Positions 10,016 through 19,148 of a stretch of DNA of 64,000 nt are shown here, piece after piece. How positions within the stretch are numbered: the stretch's first letter is position 1; the number at the start of each line of letters is the position of its first letter. The DNA is from Kluyvera georgiana ATCC 51603. Its GTDB lineage: Bacteria; Pseudomonadota; Gammaproteobacteria; Enterobacterales; Enterobacteriaceae. A program made the position numbers and the translations under genes. The notes below the pieces were generated by a model, which was not told the origin of the DNA, did not search any database, and was given only the letters and a program-made list of their open reading frames with translations. Location of the stretch: the NCBI RefSeq assembly GCF_001654985.1, contig NZ_LXEU01000078.1, positions 62,001-126,000 on the forward strand, read 5' to 3'.

Positions 10016-10474
10016 ATGTTAGATAAAATTGACCGAAAGCTGCTCGCCTTGCTACAGAATGACTGCACGCTCTCTTTGCAGGCGTTAGCGGATGCCGTTA
10101 ATCTGACCACCACGCCATGCTGGAAACGGCTAAAACGGCTGGAAGATGACGGCGTGCTGCTTGGGCGTGTGGCGCTGCTGGATCCGGAAAAACTCGGTTT
10201 AGGGTTGACGGCGTTCGTACTGATTAAAACCCAGCATCACAGCAGCGACTGGTACAGCCTGTTTGTCAGCGAAGTGACGCAAATGCCAGAGGTGCTCGGC
10301 TTCTGGCGCATGGCCGGGGAGTATGATTACCTGATGCGCGTGCAGGTTGCGGACATGAAACGCTACGATGATTTTTACAAAAGCCTGGTGAATCGCGTCC
10401 CCGGACTGTCGGACGTCACCTCAAGCTTTGCGATGGAACAGATTAAATACACCACAGCACTTCCCATCGAATAA
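10016..10474 (+). CDS. decR: Lrp/AsnC-family regulator DecR (YbaO)
   Basis: A 152-residue regulator with an N-terminal AsnC-type helix-turn-helix (residues 1-60, [21 protein letters not shown]) and a C-terminal RAM ligand-sensing domain. In E. coli DecR (CyuR) activates cysteine-degrading genes in response to cysteine. Here it is divergent from a cysteine desulfhydrase gene, so local control is likely. The ATG at 10016 gives the E. coli length. The longer open frame to 9914 runs through the promoter and palindrome and is rejected. Confidence 0.93.
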   Translation: MLDKIDRKLLALLQNDCTLSLQALADAVNLTTTPCWKRLKRLEDDGVLLGRVALLDPEKLGLGLTAFVLIKTQHHSSDWYSLFVSEVTQMPEVLGFWRMAGEYDYLMRVQVADMKRYDDFYKSLVNRVPGLSDVTSSFAMEQIKYTTALPIE

Positions 10475-10497
10475 CTCTATCTCTGGAATTTTACTGC

Positions 10498-12273
10498 GTG
10501 CGATTATTTGCTCAACTTAGCTGGTACTTTCGTCGGGAATGGCGTCGCTATCTCGGCGCCGTGGCCCTGCTAATTATCATTGCCATTCTTCAGCTGATTC
10601 CGCCAAAAGTGGTGGGGATCGTGGTTGATGGCGTGACGCAACACCACTTTACGGCGGGTAAGCTGATGATGTGGGTTGGCACTATGGTCCTGATTGCCGT
10701 GGTGGTCTATCTGCTGCGCTACGTCTGGCGCGTGCTGCTGTTTGGCGCGTCCTACCAGTTGGCCGTCGAACTGCGTGAAGATTTCTATCGTCAACTTAGC
10801 CGCCAGCATCCGGAATTCTATCTGCGCCACCGTACCGGCGACCTGATGGCGAGGGCCACCAACGATGTTGACCGCGTGGTCTTCGCCGCCGGAGAAGGCG
10901 TGCTGACGTTGGTGGACTCGCTGGTGATGGGCTGCGCGGTGCTGATTGTCATGTCGACCCAGCTGAGCTGGCAGCTTACCCTGCTGGCGCTACTGCCGAT
11001 GCCTATCATGGCGCTGGTTATCAAGCGCTACGGCGACCTGCTGCACGAGCGCTTCAAAGTGGCGCAGGCGGCGTTCTCCAGTCTTAACGATCGCACTCAG
11101 GAGAGTCTGACCAGCATCCGTATGATCAAAGCCTTCGGCCTTGAAGATCGGCAGTCCGCGCAGTTTGCCGCCGACGCGGCGGACACCGGGGTGAAGAACA
11201 TGCGTGTTGCGCGTATCGATGCGCGCTTTGACCCAACGATTTATATCGCTATCGGCATGGCGAATCTGCTCGCGATAGCGGGTGGCAGTTGGATGGTGAT
11301 GCAGGGCGATCTGACGCTCGGCCAGTTAACCAGTTTTATGATGTACCTTGGGCTGATGATTTGGCCGATGCTGGCGCTGGCATGGATGTTCAATATTGTC
11401 GAGCGCGGCAGCGCAGCCTATAGCCGCATTCGCACTTTGCTGGCGGAAGCGCCGGTGGTGAATGATGGCGTCCAGCCGGTGCCGGAAGGGCGCGGTACGC
11501 TCGAGGTGGCGATACACCGCTTTAGCTACCCGCAAACGGACAAACCGACCCTTGAAGAGGTTAACGTCACGCTGAGACCGGGGCAAATGCTGGGCATCTG
11601 CGGGCCGACCGGCTCAGGGAAATCGACGATTCTGGCCCTGATTCAGCGCCACTTTGACGTAGATGACGGCGAGATTCGTTTCCATGATATTCCTCTACGC
11701 CAGCTTCAGCTTGACGCCTGGCGTAGCCGTCTGGCGGTTGTCAGCCAGACGCCGTTCCTGTTCTCCGATACGGTGGCCAGCAATATCGCGCTCGGCTGTC
11801 CGAGCGCCACTCAGCAAGACATTGAACGCGCGGCAAAACTGGCCTGCGTGCATGAAGATATTCTGCGTCTGCCGCAGGGTTACGACACCGAAGTGGGCGA
11901 GCGCGGCGTGATGCTTTCCGGCGGGCAGAAACAGCGTATTTCGATCGCCCGCGCGCTGCTGCTGGACGCTGAAATCCTGATCCTCGACGATGCGTTGTCG
12001 GCAGTCGATGGCCGTACTGAGCATCAAATATTGCATAACCTGCGACAGTGGGGCGAAGGGCGGACGGTGATTATCAGCGCCCATCGCTTATCGGCGCTGA
12101 CCGACGCCAGCGAGATCATTGTGATGCAGCATGGGCATATTGCCCAGCACGGGCAGCATGAACAACTGGCTGCGCAGGCGGGCTGGTATCGTGATATGTA
12201 TCGTTATCAACAGCTGGAAGCCGCGCTGAACGACGCGCCGGAAGAAGAGAAACCGGAGGAAGTGAATGCGTAG
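10498..12273 (+). CDS. mdlA: ABC exporter half-transporter MdlA
   Basis: A 591-residue fusion of six membrane segments (about residues 1-310) and an ATPase domain (about 335-570). Walker A is GPTGSGKST and the signature is LSGGQKQR. Walker B is ILILDDALS, with Asp where the catalytic Glu normally stands. With MdlB's degenerate signature this predicts a heterodimer with one impaired ATP site. The substrate is unknown (multidrug-resistance-like). The start is GTG at 10498, 23 nt after decR, and the end overlaps mdlB by 8 nt, implying coupled translation. Confidence 0.94.
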   Translation: MRLFAQLSWYFRREWRRYLGAVALLIIIAILQLIPPKVVGIVVDGVTQHHFTAGKLMMWVGTMVLIAVVVYLLRYVWRVLLFGASYQLAVELREDFYRQLSRQHPEFYLRHRTGDLMARATNDVDRVVFAAGEGVLTLVDSLVMGCAVLIVMSTQLSWQLTLLALLPMPIMALVIKRYGDLLHERFKVAQAAFSSLNDRTQESLTSIRMIKAFGLEDRQSAQFAADAADTGVKNMRVARIDARFDPTIYIAIGMANLLAIAGGSWMVMQGDLTLGQLTSFMMYLGLMIWPMLALAWMFNIVERGSAAYSRIRTLLAEAPVVNDGVQPVPEGRGTLEVAIHRFSYPQTDKPTLEEVNVTLRPGQMLGICGPTGSGKSTILALIQRHFDVDDGEIRFHDIPLRQLQLDAWRSRLAVVSQTPFLFSDTVASNIALGCPSATQQDIERAAKLACVHEDILRLPQGYDTEVGERGVMLSGGQKQRISIARALLLDAEILILDDALSAVDGRTEHQILHNLRQWGEGRTVIISAHRLSALTDASEIIVMQHGHIAQHGQHEQLAAQAGWYRDMYRYQQLEAALNDAPEEEKPEEVNA

Positions 12274-14044
12274 TTTTGGGCAACTGTGGCCAACCTTAAA
12301 ACGGCTGCTGGCCTACGGCTCGCCGTGGCGCAAGCCGTTGTCGATTGCGGTGGTAATGTTGTGGATCGCAGCCGCCGCCGAAGTGAGCGGGCCGCTGCTG
12401 ATCAGCTATTTTATCGATAACATGGTGGCGAAAGACATTTTGCCGTGGGGGAAAGTGGCCGGTCTTGCGGCGGCCTATATTGGCCTGCAACTGCTGGCCG
12501 CGACGCTGCACTATAGCCAGTCGCTGCTGTTTAACCGCGCGGCGGTCGGCGTGGTGCAACAGCTGCGAAGTGACGTGATGGACGCCGCGCTGCGCCAGCC
12601 GCTAAGCGAATTTGATACCCAGCCGGTTGGCCAGCTCATTTCGCGAGTGACCAACGACACCGAAGTGATTCGTGACCTGTATGTAACCGTGGTCGCCACG
12701 GTGCTGCGCAGCGCGGCGCTGATTGGCGCCATGCTGGTGGCGATGTTCAGCCTCGACTGGCGCATGGCGCTGGTGGCGATTGCTATTTTCCCGGCGGTTA
12801 TGACGGTGATGGTGATTTATCAGCGTTACAGCACGCCGATCGTTCGCCGGGTGCGCGCGTATCTTGCCGACATCAACGATGGCTTTAACGAAGTGATTAA
12901 CGGCATGAGTGTGATCCAGCAGTTTCGCCAGCAGGTGCGCTTTGGTGAGCGTATTGGCGAGGTCAGCCGTTCACACTATATGGCGCGTATGCAAACCCTG
13001 CGGCTGGACGGCTTCCTGTTGCGCCCGCTGCTGAGCCTGTTTTCCTCGCTTATTCTCTGCGGGCTGCTGATGCTGTTCGGTTTTAGCGCCCAGGGTTCTA
13101 TTGAAGTCGGCGTGCTGTACGCCTTTATTAGCTATCTGGGGCGTCTGAACGAACCGCTGATTGAGCTAACCACCCAGCAGTCGATGCTGCAACAGGCGGT
13201 GGTCGCCGGTGAGCGCGTCTTTGAGCTGATGGACCGCCCGCGCCAGCAGTATGGCGATGATATCGCCCCGCTAGCGAACGGTGATATTGATATTGATAAC
13301 GTGTCGTTTGCCTACCGTGGCGACAAAATGGTGCTGCAAAATATCTCGCTGTCGATTCCGGCGCGGAGTTTTGTGGCGCTGGTCGGGCATACTGGCAGCG
13401 GCAAAAGTACGCTGGCCAGCCTGCTGATGGGCTATTATCCGCCGAACGCGGGGGAGATTCGCCTCGGCGGGCGTCCGTTGTCGAGCCTGAGCCATCAGGT
13501 ACTGCGCCAGGGGATCGCCGTGGTACAGCAGGACCCGGTGGTGCTGGCGGATTCGTTCTTTGCCAACGTCACGCTGGGGCGTGATATCAGTGAGGCGCAG
13601 GTCTGGCAGGTGCTGGAAACGGTGCAACTGGCGGAGCTGGCGCGCAGCATGAGCGACGGTATCTATACCCATCTTGGCGAGCAGGGCAATAACCTTTCGG
13701 TTGGGCAGAAACAGCTGCTCGCGCTGGCTCGCGTGCTGGTTGATACCCCGCAGGTGCTGATTCTCGACGAAGCGACCGCCAATATCGACTCCGGCACCGA
13801 GCGCGCTATCCAGCAGGCGCTGGCCGCCGTGCGTCAACACACCACGCTGGTGGTGATTGCTCACCGTTTATCGACCATTGTGGAGGCGGACACCATCATG
13901 GTGCTTCATCGTGGGCAGGCGGTAGAGCAGGGGACGCATCAGCAACTGCTTGAAGCAAAAGGGCGTTACTGGCAGATGTATCAACTGCAGTTGGCCGGTG
14001 AAGAACTGGCCGCCAGCGCTCAGGACGATGCTTTGACCGCCTGA
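12266..14044 (+). CDS. mdlB: ABC exporter half-transporter MdlB
   Basis: Partner of MdlA, 592 residues (E. coli 593). It has an N-terminal six-helix membrane domain and a C-terminal ATPase. Walker A is GHTGSGKST and Walker [11 protein letters not shown] retains the catalytic Glu. The signature is LSVGQ rather than LSGGQ. The altered signature and MdlA's Asp would sit in the same composite ATP site. The gene starts inside the last codons of mdlA. Confidence 0.94.
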   Translation: MRSFGQLWPTLKRLLAYGSPWRKPLSIAVVMLWIAAAAEVSGPLLISYFIDNMVAKDILPWGKVAGLAAAYIGLQLLAATLHYSQSLLFNRAAVGVVQQLRSDVMDAALRQPLSEFDTQPVGQLISRVTNDTEVIRDLYVTVVATVLRSAALIGAMLVAMFSLDWRMALVAIAIFPAVMTVMVIYQRYSTPIVRRVRAYLADINDGFNEVINGMSVIQQFRQQVRFGERIGEVSRSHYMARMQTLRLDGFLLRPLLSLFSSLILCGLLMLFGFSAQGSIEVGVLYAFISYLGRLNEPLIELTTQQSMLQQAVVAGERVFELMDRPRQQYGDDIAPLANGDIDIDNVSFAYRGDKMVLQNISLSIPARSFVALVGHTGSGKSTLASLLMGYYPPNAGEIRLGGRPLSSLSHQVLRQGIAVVQQDPVVLADSFFANVTLGRDISEAQVWQVLETVQLAELARSMSDGIYTHLGEQGNNLSVGQKQLLALARVLVDTPQVLILDEATANIDSGTERAIQQALAAVRQHTTLVVIAHRLSTIVEADTIMVLHRGQAVEQGTHQQLLEAKGRYWQMYQLQLAGEELAASAQDDALTA

Positions 14045-14095
14045 TGCACCAGAGACAGGCATTTTTCTAACAGAATGCATTGGTGACGCGCATCA

Positions 14096-14112
14096 TGCAC
14101 TCGCATGGTGCG
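14096..14112. promoter_or_regulatory. NtrC-binding site (enhancer) for glnK
   Basis: TGCACT-N5-GGTGCG matches the NtrC dyad TGCACY-N5-GGTGCA except at the last base. It lies about 75-90 bp before the sigma-54 promoter. A weaker partial site (TGCACC at 14045) precedes it. Confidence 0.75.
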
Positions 14113-14185
14113 TTTTTCTTTTTTGTCGCGCGATTTCCCGCACACCATCCCTGATTATCCCGCATGAATGCCGTTTTTTCATTTC

Positions 14186-14201
14186 TGGCACGCCCCTTGC
14201 T
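14186..14201 (+). promoter_or_regulatory. Sigma-54 promoter of glnK-amtB
   Basis: TGGCAC-N5-TTGCT with the invariant GG and GC separated by 10 bp, 52 bp before the glnK start. It is typical of nitrogen-limitation promoters. Confidence 0.9.
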
Positions 14202-14252
14202 TTATCTGTTGTGTGTTCGCAGCCACTACCGAATTCTGACTGGAGGGGATCT

Positions 14253-14591
14253 ATGAAGCTGGTTACCGTGGTAATCAAACCATTCAAACTCGAAGACGTT
14301 CGCGAAGCGCTGTCTTCTATTGGCATTCAGGGCTTAACGGTGACGGAAGTAAAAGGCTTTGGTCGCCAGAAGGGTCATGCAGAGCTTTACCGCGGAGCGG
14401 AATACAGCGTCAACTTCCTGCCGAAGGTAAAGATTGATGTGGCTATCGCCGACGATCAGCTTGATGAAGTCGTCGACGTTATCAGTAAAGCCGCTTATAC
14501 CGGAAAAATTGGCGACGGTAAGATTTTTGTCGCCGAACTGCAGCGCGTAATCCGTATTCGTACCGGCGAAGCCGACGAAGCGGCGCTGTAA
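14253..14591 (+). CDS. glnK: Nitrogen regulatory PII protein GlnK
   Basis: Trimeric PII signalling protein of 112 residues that senses 2-oxoglutarate and ATP/ADP and plugs the AmtB channel when nitrogen is plentiful. The T-loop with the uridylylated tyrosine (GAEYSVNF, Tyr51) is intact, as is the C-terminal signature KIGDGKIFVAEL. The ATG at 14253 follows TGGAGGGG. Upstream in-frame codons are promoter DNA. It forms an operon with amtB (33-nt gap). Confidence 0.98.
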   Translation: MKLVTVVIKPFKLEDVREALSSIGIQGLTVTEVKGFGRQKGHAELYRGAEYSVNFLPKVKIDVAIADDQLDEVVDVISKAAYTGKIGDGKIFVAELQRVIRIRTGEADEAAL

Positions 14592-14624
14592 TTCCCAGAC
14601 AGCACAGTGATAGGGATCGAGATG

Positions 14625-15911
14625 ATGAAAAAAACAATGGTAAAAACGGGGTTGAGCGCGCTGGCGCTGTTGCCGGGTCTGGCGATGGCGGCACCGGCGG
14701 CGGTGGATAAAGCGGATAACGCCTTTATGATGATTTGTACCGCGCTGGTGCTGTTTATGACCATTCCGGGCATTGCGCTGTTCTACGGCGGCCTAATTCG
14801 CGGTAAGAACGTGCTCTCGATGCTGACGCAGGTTGCGGTCACCTTCGCACTGGTGTGCGTGCTGTGGGTGGTTTACGGCTACTCGCTGGCCTTCGGCACC
14901 GGCGGCAGCTTCTTCGGTAGCTTCGACTGGATCATGTTGAAAAACATTAAAATCACCGATCTGATGGGATCCTTCTATCAGTACATCCACGTGGCGTTCC
15001 AGGGCTCCTTCGCCTGCATCACCGTGGGGCTGATTGTGGGGGCGCTGGCGGAACGTATTCGTTTCTCTGCGGTACTGATTTTCGTGGTGATTTGGCTGAC
15101 GCTCTCCTACATCCCAATCGCCCATATGGTGTGGGGCGGCGGTCTGCTGGCGAGCCACGGCGCGCTGGACTTTGCGGGCGGCACGGTGGTGCACATTAAC
15201 GCGGCGGTAGCCGGTCTGGTGGGCGCTTACCTGATTGGTAAACGCGTAGGCTTCGGTAAAGAAGCCTTCAAACCGCACAACCTGCCGATGGTGTTTATCG
15301 GTACGGCGATCCTCTATTTTGGCTGGTTCGGCTTCAACGCCGGTTCCGCCAGCGCGGCGAACGAAATTGCCGGTCTGGCCTTTGTGAATACCGTTGTCGC
15401 GACCGCAGCGGCGATCCTTGGCTGGGTCTTCGGCGAGTGGGCGCTGCGCGGCAAACCTTCGCTGCTGGGTGCCTGTTCCGGTGCAATTGCCGGGCTGGTG
15501 GGCATCACTCCGGCGTGCGGTTATATCGGTGTCGGCGGTGCGCTGATTCTGGGTATTGTGGTGGGGCTGGCCGGTCTGTGGGGCGTGACTTCCCTGAAAC
15601 GCTGGCTGCGTGTGGATGACCCCTGCGACGTGTTCGGTGTCCACGGTGTGTGCGGCATCATCGGCTGTATCCTGACCGGTATCTTTGCTTCAACCGCGCT
15701 GGGCGGCGTGGGGTACGCCGAAGGCGTCACCATGAGCCATCAGGTTCTGGTGCAGCTGGAAAGTATCGCCATCACTATCGTTTGGTCTGGCGTGGTGGCC
15801 TTCATCGGTTATAAAGTGGCGGATCTGACGGTGGGTCTGCGCGTGCCGGAAGAGCAGGAGCGTGAAGGTCTGGACGTCAACAGCCACGGCGAAAACGCTT
15901 ACAACGCCTGA
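14625..15911 (+). CDS. amtB: Ammonium channel AmtB
   Basis: Inner-membrane trimeric ammonia/ammonium channel of 428 residues. A cleavable signal peptide (about 1-22, ending MAA-AP) precedes eleven membrane segments. The conserved pore histidines are in HINAA and VFGVHGVCG. The start at 14625 gives the E. coli length, and an ATG one codon earlier (14622) is possible. Co-transcription with glnK from the sigma-54 promoter is expected. A short tandem repeat covers its stop codon. Confidence 0.97.
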   Translation: MKKTMVKTGLSALALLPGLAMAAPAAVDKADNAFMMICTALVLFMTIPGIALFYGGLIRGKNVLSMLTQVAVTFALVCVLWVVYGYSLAFGTGGSFFGSFDWIMLKNIKITDLMGSFYQYIHVAFQGSFACITVGLIVGALAERIRFSAVLIFVVIWLTLSYIPIAHMVWGGGLLASHGALDFAGGTVVHINAAVAGLVGAYLIGKRVGFGKEAFKPHNLPMVFIGTAILYFGWFGFNAGSASAANEIAGLAFVNTVVATAAAILGWVFGEWALRGKPSLLGACSGAIAGLVGITPACGYIGVGGALILGIVVGLAGLWGVTSLKRWLRVDDPCDVFGVHGVCGIIGCILTGIFASTALGGVGYAEGVTMSHQVLVQLESIAITIVWSGVVAFIGYKVADLTVGLRVPEEQEREGLDVNSHGENAYNA

Positions 15912-15930
15912 TAACGCCTGATAACGCCTG
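15901..15930. repeat. 10-bp tandem repeat over the amtB stop codon
   Basis: Three head-to-tail units of the type A(T/C)AACGCCTG start at 15901, 15911 and 15921. The TGA of amtB is formed at the first junction and in-frame-shifted TGA/TAA triplets recur in each unit. It is probably a slippage product. Confidence 0.85.
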
Positions 15931-16017
15931 TAACCCGGCCGAGCATGGCGAAGCCGGGGAACCGCCGACACTGAAGTTTGCGCCTCATTCGACGGACCAT
16001 GAGTTATCTCCAAAGCC

Positions 16018-16046
16018 AAAAAAGCCTCCCATTGGGAGGCTTTTTT
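16018..16046. terminator. Bidirectional terminator between amtB and tesB
   Basis: The stem GCCTCCC / GGGAGGC with a 3-nt loop has A-run and T-run flanks, so it can serve both convergent genes. Confidence 0.9.
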
Positions 16047-16060
16047 GTGCGTGAAGCGCA

Positions 16061-16921
16061 TTAGCTGCGGTTACGCATAACGCCTTCCTGCACCGTCGAG
16101 GCGACCAGCACGCCATCCTGCGTATAAAATTCGCCGCGTACAAAACCGCGCGCGCTGGAGGCCGAGGTGCTTTCCACGCTGTAGAGCAGCCATTCGTTCA
16201 TGTTGAACGAACGGTGGAACCACATCGAGTGGTCGATGGTCGCCACCTGCATGCCCGGCTCGAGGAAGCCAACGCCGTGCGGCTGCAGTGCCACCGGCAG
16301 GAAGTTAAAGTCCGAGGCATAGCCGAGCAGATATTGGTGGATGTGCAAATCATCCGGCACCGCACCGTTAGCGCGCATCCACACCTGGCGACGTGGTTCC
16401 GCGACGTGCCCTTTCAGCGGGTTGTGGAACTCAACCGGGCGAATTTCCAGCGGCTTATCGCAGAGAAACTTTTCTTTGGCCTGCGGCGGCAGCAGATGCG
16501 CCAGCGAACGGGCGATGTCGGTTTCAGAAGGTAGACCGTCCGGCGATGGCGCAGCTGGCATGCTTTTCTGATGCTCGTAGCCTGGCTCCGGCGCCTGGAA
16601 AGAGGCGGTCATATAAAAGATCGGTTTACCGTGCTGAATGGCCGCGACGCGTCGGGCGCTAAAACTGTTGCCGTCGCGCAACACTTCGACGTCGTAAACG
16701 ATCGGTTTCTGGCTATCGCCCGGACGCAGGAAGTAGCTGTGGAACGAGTGTACCAGTCGATCGCTCGGGACCGTCTCTTTCGCGGCATACAGCGCCTGGC
16801 CAACCACCTGCCCACCAAAGACCTGACGCAGACCGAGATCCTCGCTCTGGCCGCGGAACAGACCTTCTTCAATTTTTTCCAGATTTAGTAATGTCAGCAG
16901 ATTCGATAGCGCCTGGCTCAT
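16061..16921 (-). CDS. tesB: Acyl-CoA thioesterase II TesB
   Basis: Double hot-dog thioesterase of 286 residues, the E. coli length, which hydrolyses a broad range of medium and long acyl-CoAs. The catalytic triad known from E. coli (Asp204, Thr228, Gln278) is present: Asp in YASDFNF, Thr in VATIDHS and Gln in TVQEGV all fall at those positions. It converges on amtB and is divergent from ybaY, as in E. coli. Confidence 0.97.
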   Translation of the reverse strand: MSQALSNLLTLLNLEKIEEGLFRGQSEDLGLRQVFGGQVVGQALYAAKETVPSDRLVHSFHSYFLRPGDSQKPIVYDVEVLRDGNSFSARRVAAIQHGKPIFYMTASFQAPEPGYEHQKSMPAAPSPDGLPSETDIARSLAHLLPPQAKEKFLCDKPLEIRPVEFHNPLKGHVAEPRRQVWMRANGAVPDDLHIHQYLLGYASDFNFLPVALQPHGVGFLEPGMQVATIDHSMWFHRSFNMNEWLLYSVESTSASSARGFVRGEFYTQDGVLVASTVQEGVMRNRS

Positions 16922-17139
16922 TGATACCCTCTATATTTTTACTGTCACAGCGTCAGGTGAATGTTTCCATTATAACGCAGTTTCGCCAGTGGTCCGATGG
17001 GTTCAATTATCTGAATAATGGGGCATTTGCAGGCATTAATGTGAAATATGTGCCACACTTGAGCGGTAAAAGTTGTTAAGGCATTGTCACTCAATTGAGA
17101 AAACAGCCTTAATTTGAGTGAGCGAAAAGGAGAATGCTA

Positions 17140-17640
17140 ATGAAACTCGTGCCGATCTTAAGCGGTTTGGCAATTGCGCTGACCCTCGCGGGCTGTGCAA
17201 AGACTCACCAGCAAAGTCAGAATCAGCCCCCTGCGCCAGAAGCAGCGGCTCAGGCTGCGGCGGTTTCGGGGCCGAATGTCTCCGGTAACGTATGGATTCG
17301 CCAGAAAGTGGCGCTGCCGCCGGAAGCGGTGCTGACGGTCACGCTGTCGGATGCTTCACTGGCCGATGCGCCGGCAAAAGTGCTGGCGCAGAAAGTGACC
17401 CGTACCGAAGGTAAGCAGGCGCCGTTTAGCTTTGTGCTGCCGTATAACCCGGCAGATATTCAGCCTAACGCCCGCATCCTGTTAAGCGCGGCGGTGACCC
17501 TCGACGGTAAACTGCTGTTTATTACCGATACTATCCAGGAAGTCATCAACCACGGCGGTACCAAGGCCGATGTGACGCTGGTTCCGGTACAGCAAACCGC
17601 GGTGCCGGTGCAGGACACCGCGCCGGTTCAGGTGCCGTAA
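17140..17640 (+). CDS. ybaY: Lipoprotein YbaY
   Basis: Predicted lipoprotein of 166 residues. A type II signal peptide with lipobox LAGC (Cys near residue 19) and a Gln/Ala-rich linker precede a conserved domain (YscW/type III pilotin-like family) containing VSGNVWIRQKVALPP. The E. coli protein is 190 residues and carries a longer Ser/Thr/Pro tail. Here the C-terminus stops soon after a PVQ repeat. The start at 17140 lies 7 nt after AAAAGGAG. An ATG two codons upstream is also in frame. The function is not established. Confidence 0.9.
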   Translation: MKLVPILSGLAIALTLAGCAKTHQQSQNQPPAPEAAAQAAAVSGPNVSGNVWIRQKVALPPEAVLTVTLSDASLADAPAKVLAQKVTRTEGKQAPFSFVLPYNPADIQPNARILLSAAVTLDGKLLFITDTIQEVINHGGTKADVTLVPVQQTAVPVQDTAPVQVP

Positions 17641-17643
17641 ATG

Positions 17644-17673
17644 AAAATGCCCTCCACGTGAGGGCATTTTTTT
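17644..17673 (+). terminator. Terminator of ybaY
   Basis: The stem AAATGCCCT / AGGGCATTT is followed by seven T. Confidence 0.85.
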
Positions 17674-17715
17674 GTTCGTCGCAGAGTGGCTGCCAGGCGC
17701 TGCGACGCCAGAATC

Positions 17716-18027
17716 TCAATATCGCCAGCGATACTTCTGCATATCAATTTGCCCGCACCCCGATACCTGTACCCCCTCAGCCAGCAGCGCCTGACGCTGG
17801 CGCTGAAGATCCGGCCCGGTAAGCGATATTGCACCGTGACGGTTTACCACCCGGTACCACGGCAGCGTTGAGCCTTCCGGCAGGCGTTTGAGCACGCCGC
17901 CAACCTGACGCGCCGCGCGCGGGGAGCCTGCCAGCCGGGCGACATCACCGTAGGTCGTCACATAACCTTGCGGAATGGAGGCGACGATTTGCCAAACGCG
18001 CTGGGGGAAAGAGTCTAAAGCATCCAT
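17716..18027 (-). CDS. atl: Alkyltransferase-like protein Atl (YbaZ)
   Basis: A 103-residue protein with the DNA-binding domain of O6-alkylguanine-DNA alkyltransferases but without the acceptor cysteine. The PCHR motif of active enzymes reads P-W-Y-R here. Such proteins bind O6-alkylguanine lesions and pass them to nucleotide excision repair. The helix-turn-helix (GDVARLAGSPRAARQVG) with its finger Arg is intact. The tryptophan is the hallmark of the family. The following residue, Tyr, differs from the His I recall for E. coli. The start at 18027 gives a protein shorter than the annotated E. coli form but covers the conserved domain. Confidence 0.9.
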   Translation of the reverse strand: MDALDSFPQRVWQIVASIPQGYVTTYGDVARLAGSPRAARQVGGVLKRLPEGSTLPWYRVVNRHGAISLTGPDLQRQRQALLAEGVQVSGCGQIDMQKYRWRY

Positions 18028-18123
18028 AGTCAGTTCCTGAAGGCAGAACCTTTAGCATAATCAGCCTGATGTCCCGTGTGAAGGGCGGATTGCGCAAGAA
18101 TCCAGCAGGTAGAAGCGGATAGC

Positions 18124-18152
18124 TTGCAATTGCCTGCTTCAGCAGGGATAAT
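18124..18152 (+). promoter_or_regulatory. Promoter of ffs
   Basis: TTGCAA (18124-18129) and GATAAT (18147-18152) are separated by 17 bp and followed by a GC-rich discriminator typical of stable-RNA promoters. Transcription would start about 25 nt before the mature 4.5S 5' end, leaving a leader for RNase P to remove. Confidence 0.75.
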
Positions 18153-18184
18153 GCGCCAGCGCGTTGGGTAACAACGCTCTCAAT

Positions 18185-18298
18185 GGGGGCTCTGTTGGTT
18201 CTCCCGCAACGCTACTCTGTTTACCAGGTCAGGTCCGGAAGGAAGCAGCCAAGGCAGATGACGCGTGTGCCGGGATGTAGCTGGCAGGGCCCCCACCC
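18185..18298 (+). ncRNA. ffs: 4.5S RNA of the signal recognition particle
   Basis: A 114-nt sequence matching E. coli 4.5S RNA essentially throughout. The 5' end GGGGGCTCTG pairs with the 3' end CAGGGCCCCC. The conserved tetraloop region CAGGTCAGGTCCGGAAGGAAG of the Ffh-binding domain is centred near 18240. The RNA binds Ffh and targets membrane proteins to FtsY/SecYEG. Confidence 0.98.
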
Positions 18299-18597
18299 AT
18301 TTGTATTTCCTCTTCTTTTTCATTCTCGGTCGTGTTATTAATCCTTTTTATTATTAGGGTTATTCTCGCCTGCGCGTCAATTAAGTTTCATTTATTTGTC
18401 ATAATACTGTCATATATGCGTCATAAATTGTATTTAAATTAATATTGGGTATTTATATTGCTCGTCGTGTATAAAAATATATTTGTGGAATGTGTTGTGG
18501 AGTTCATGTATTAGTTATTACAGAAATAATACACAAAACCATTTTTCAGTGGTTAACACACGCGTTCGGGATGACGCGTTGCGACGGGAAGGTAAAC
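18299..18597. other. AT-rich intergenic region with GTCATA repeats
   Basis: A 299-bp stretch much richer in A/T than its neighbours, between ffs and the small two-gene cassette. Three copies of GTCATA start at 18398, 18409 and 18420, exactly 11 bp apart. I find no clear sigma-70 promoter or terminator hairpin. Confidence 0.6.
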
Positions 18598-18846
18598 ATG
18601 ACGACTGCAGTGCTAAACGTAAAAATTGATGAGACCGTAAAAGAGAAACTTCGCCATTATGCTGAGGCCAATGGCCTGACTTTAGGCGCTGCGGCAGAGA
18701 AGCTGCTGCTGCTAGGCTTTACGGCGGAAGAAGAGGCGGGTGTATGTGAAGACGACATCGATAGCCAGCATACCGAAGAGGATGTCGCGCCATTTACACC
18801 TAAAGAAATCAAAGCATTACGTAAATTACTGAAGAAGAAAAAATGA
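18598..18846 (+). CDS. Small ribbon-helix-helix-like protein, unknown function
   Basis: An 82-residue protein. The first 45 residues (strand VLNVKIDE, then two helices, TVKEKLRHYAEANGLTLGAAAEKLLLLGF) look like an RHH/CopG-type DNA-binding unit. A very acidic linker and a Lys-rich end (LRKLLKKKK) follow. The ATG at 18598 has GGGAAGG just upstream, and the longer open frame to 18490 has no such site. Its stop overlaps the next gene's start (ATGA), so the two are translated together. Antitoxin is one possibility by layout only. I do not recognise the gene. Confidence 0.7.
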   Translation: MTTAVLNVKIDETVKEKLRHYAEANGLTLGAAAEKLLLLGFTAEEEAGVCEDDIDSQHTEEDVAPFTPKEIKALRKLLKKKK

Positions 18847-19058
18847 AACAGCAACCGACAATAGCGTGTAACTATACTGAAGCCTGCGCTCTGTTACGCT
18901 CGGGCTACGTCAAGCATGTTCTTCTCAACTGGAACGTCGGCAGCGATGAATTCTTTCGTATCGCCTCTGACTGGTGTGATACCGGCGCAAAGATTAAGAA
19001 AGAGGGTGAATCTTTCGTTATTTCACTGAAAGGCTTTCCGATTCCTCCGCAGCACTAA
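18843..19058 (+). CDS. Small conserved-type protein, unknown function
   Basis: A 71-residue protein whose start overlaps the stop of the RHH-like gene by 4 nt. There is no signal peptide or membrane segment. The pattern of the second half (hydrophobic strand HVLLNW, helix FFRIASDWCDTG, strand SFVISLKG) faintly recalls the TusA fold, but the CPxP motif of that family is absent. It might be the effector partner of the upstream protein. No function is assigned. Confidence 0.65.
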   Translation: MKQQPTIACNYTEACALLRSGYVKHVLLNWNVGSDEFFRIASDWCDTGAKIKKEGESFVISLKGFPIPPQH

Positions 19059-19148
19059 TATATTCTTTTATTTGGCGTTATCTTTTTAAAGAATATATCA
19101 GCGCCAGGCCGGTTTCGTTATTGGGTGGCGAGATAGGTATGCGCACGG

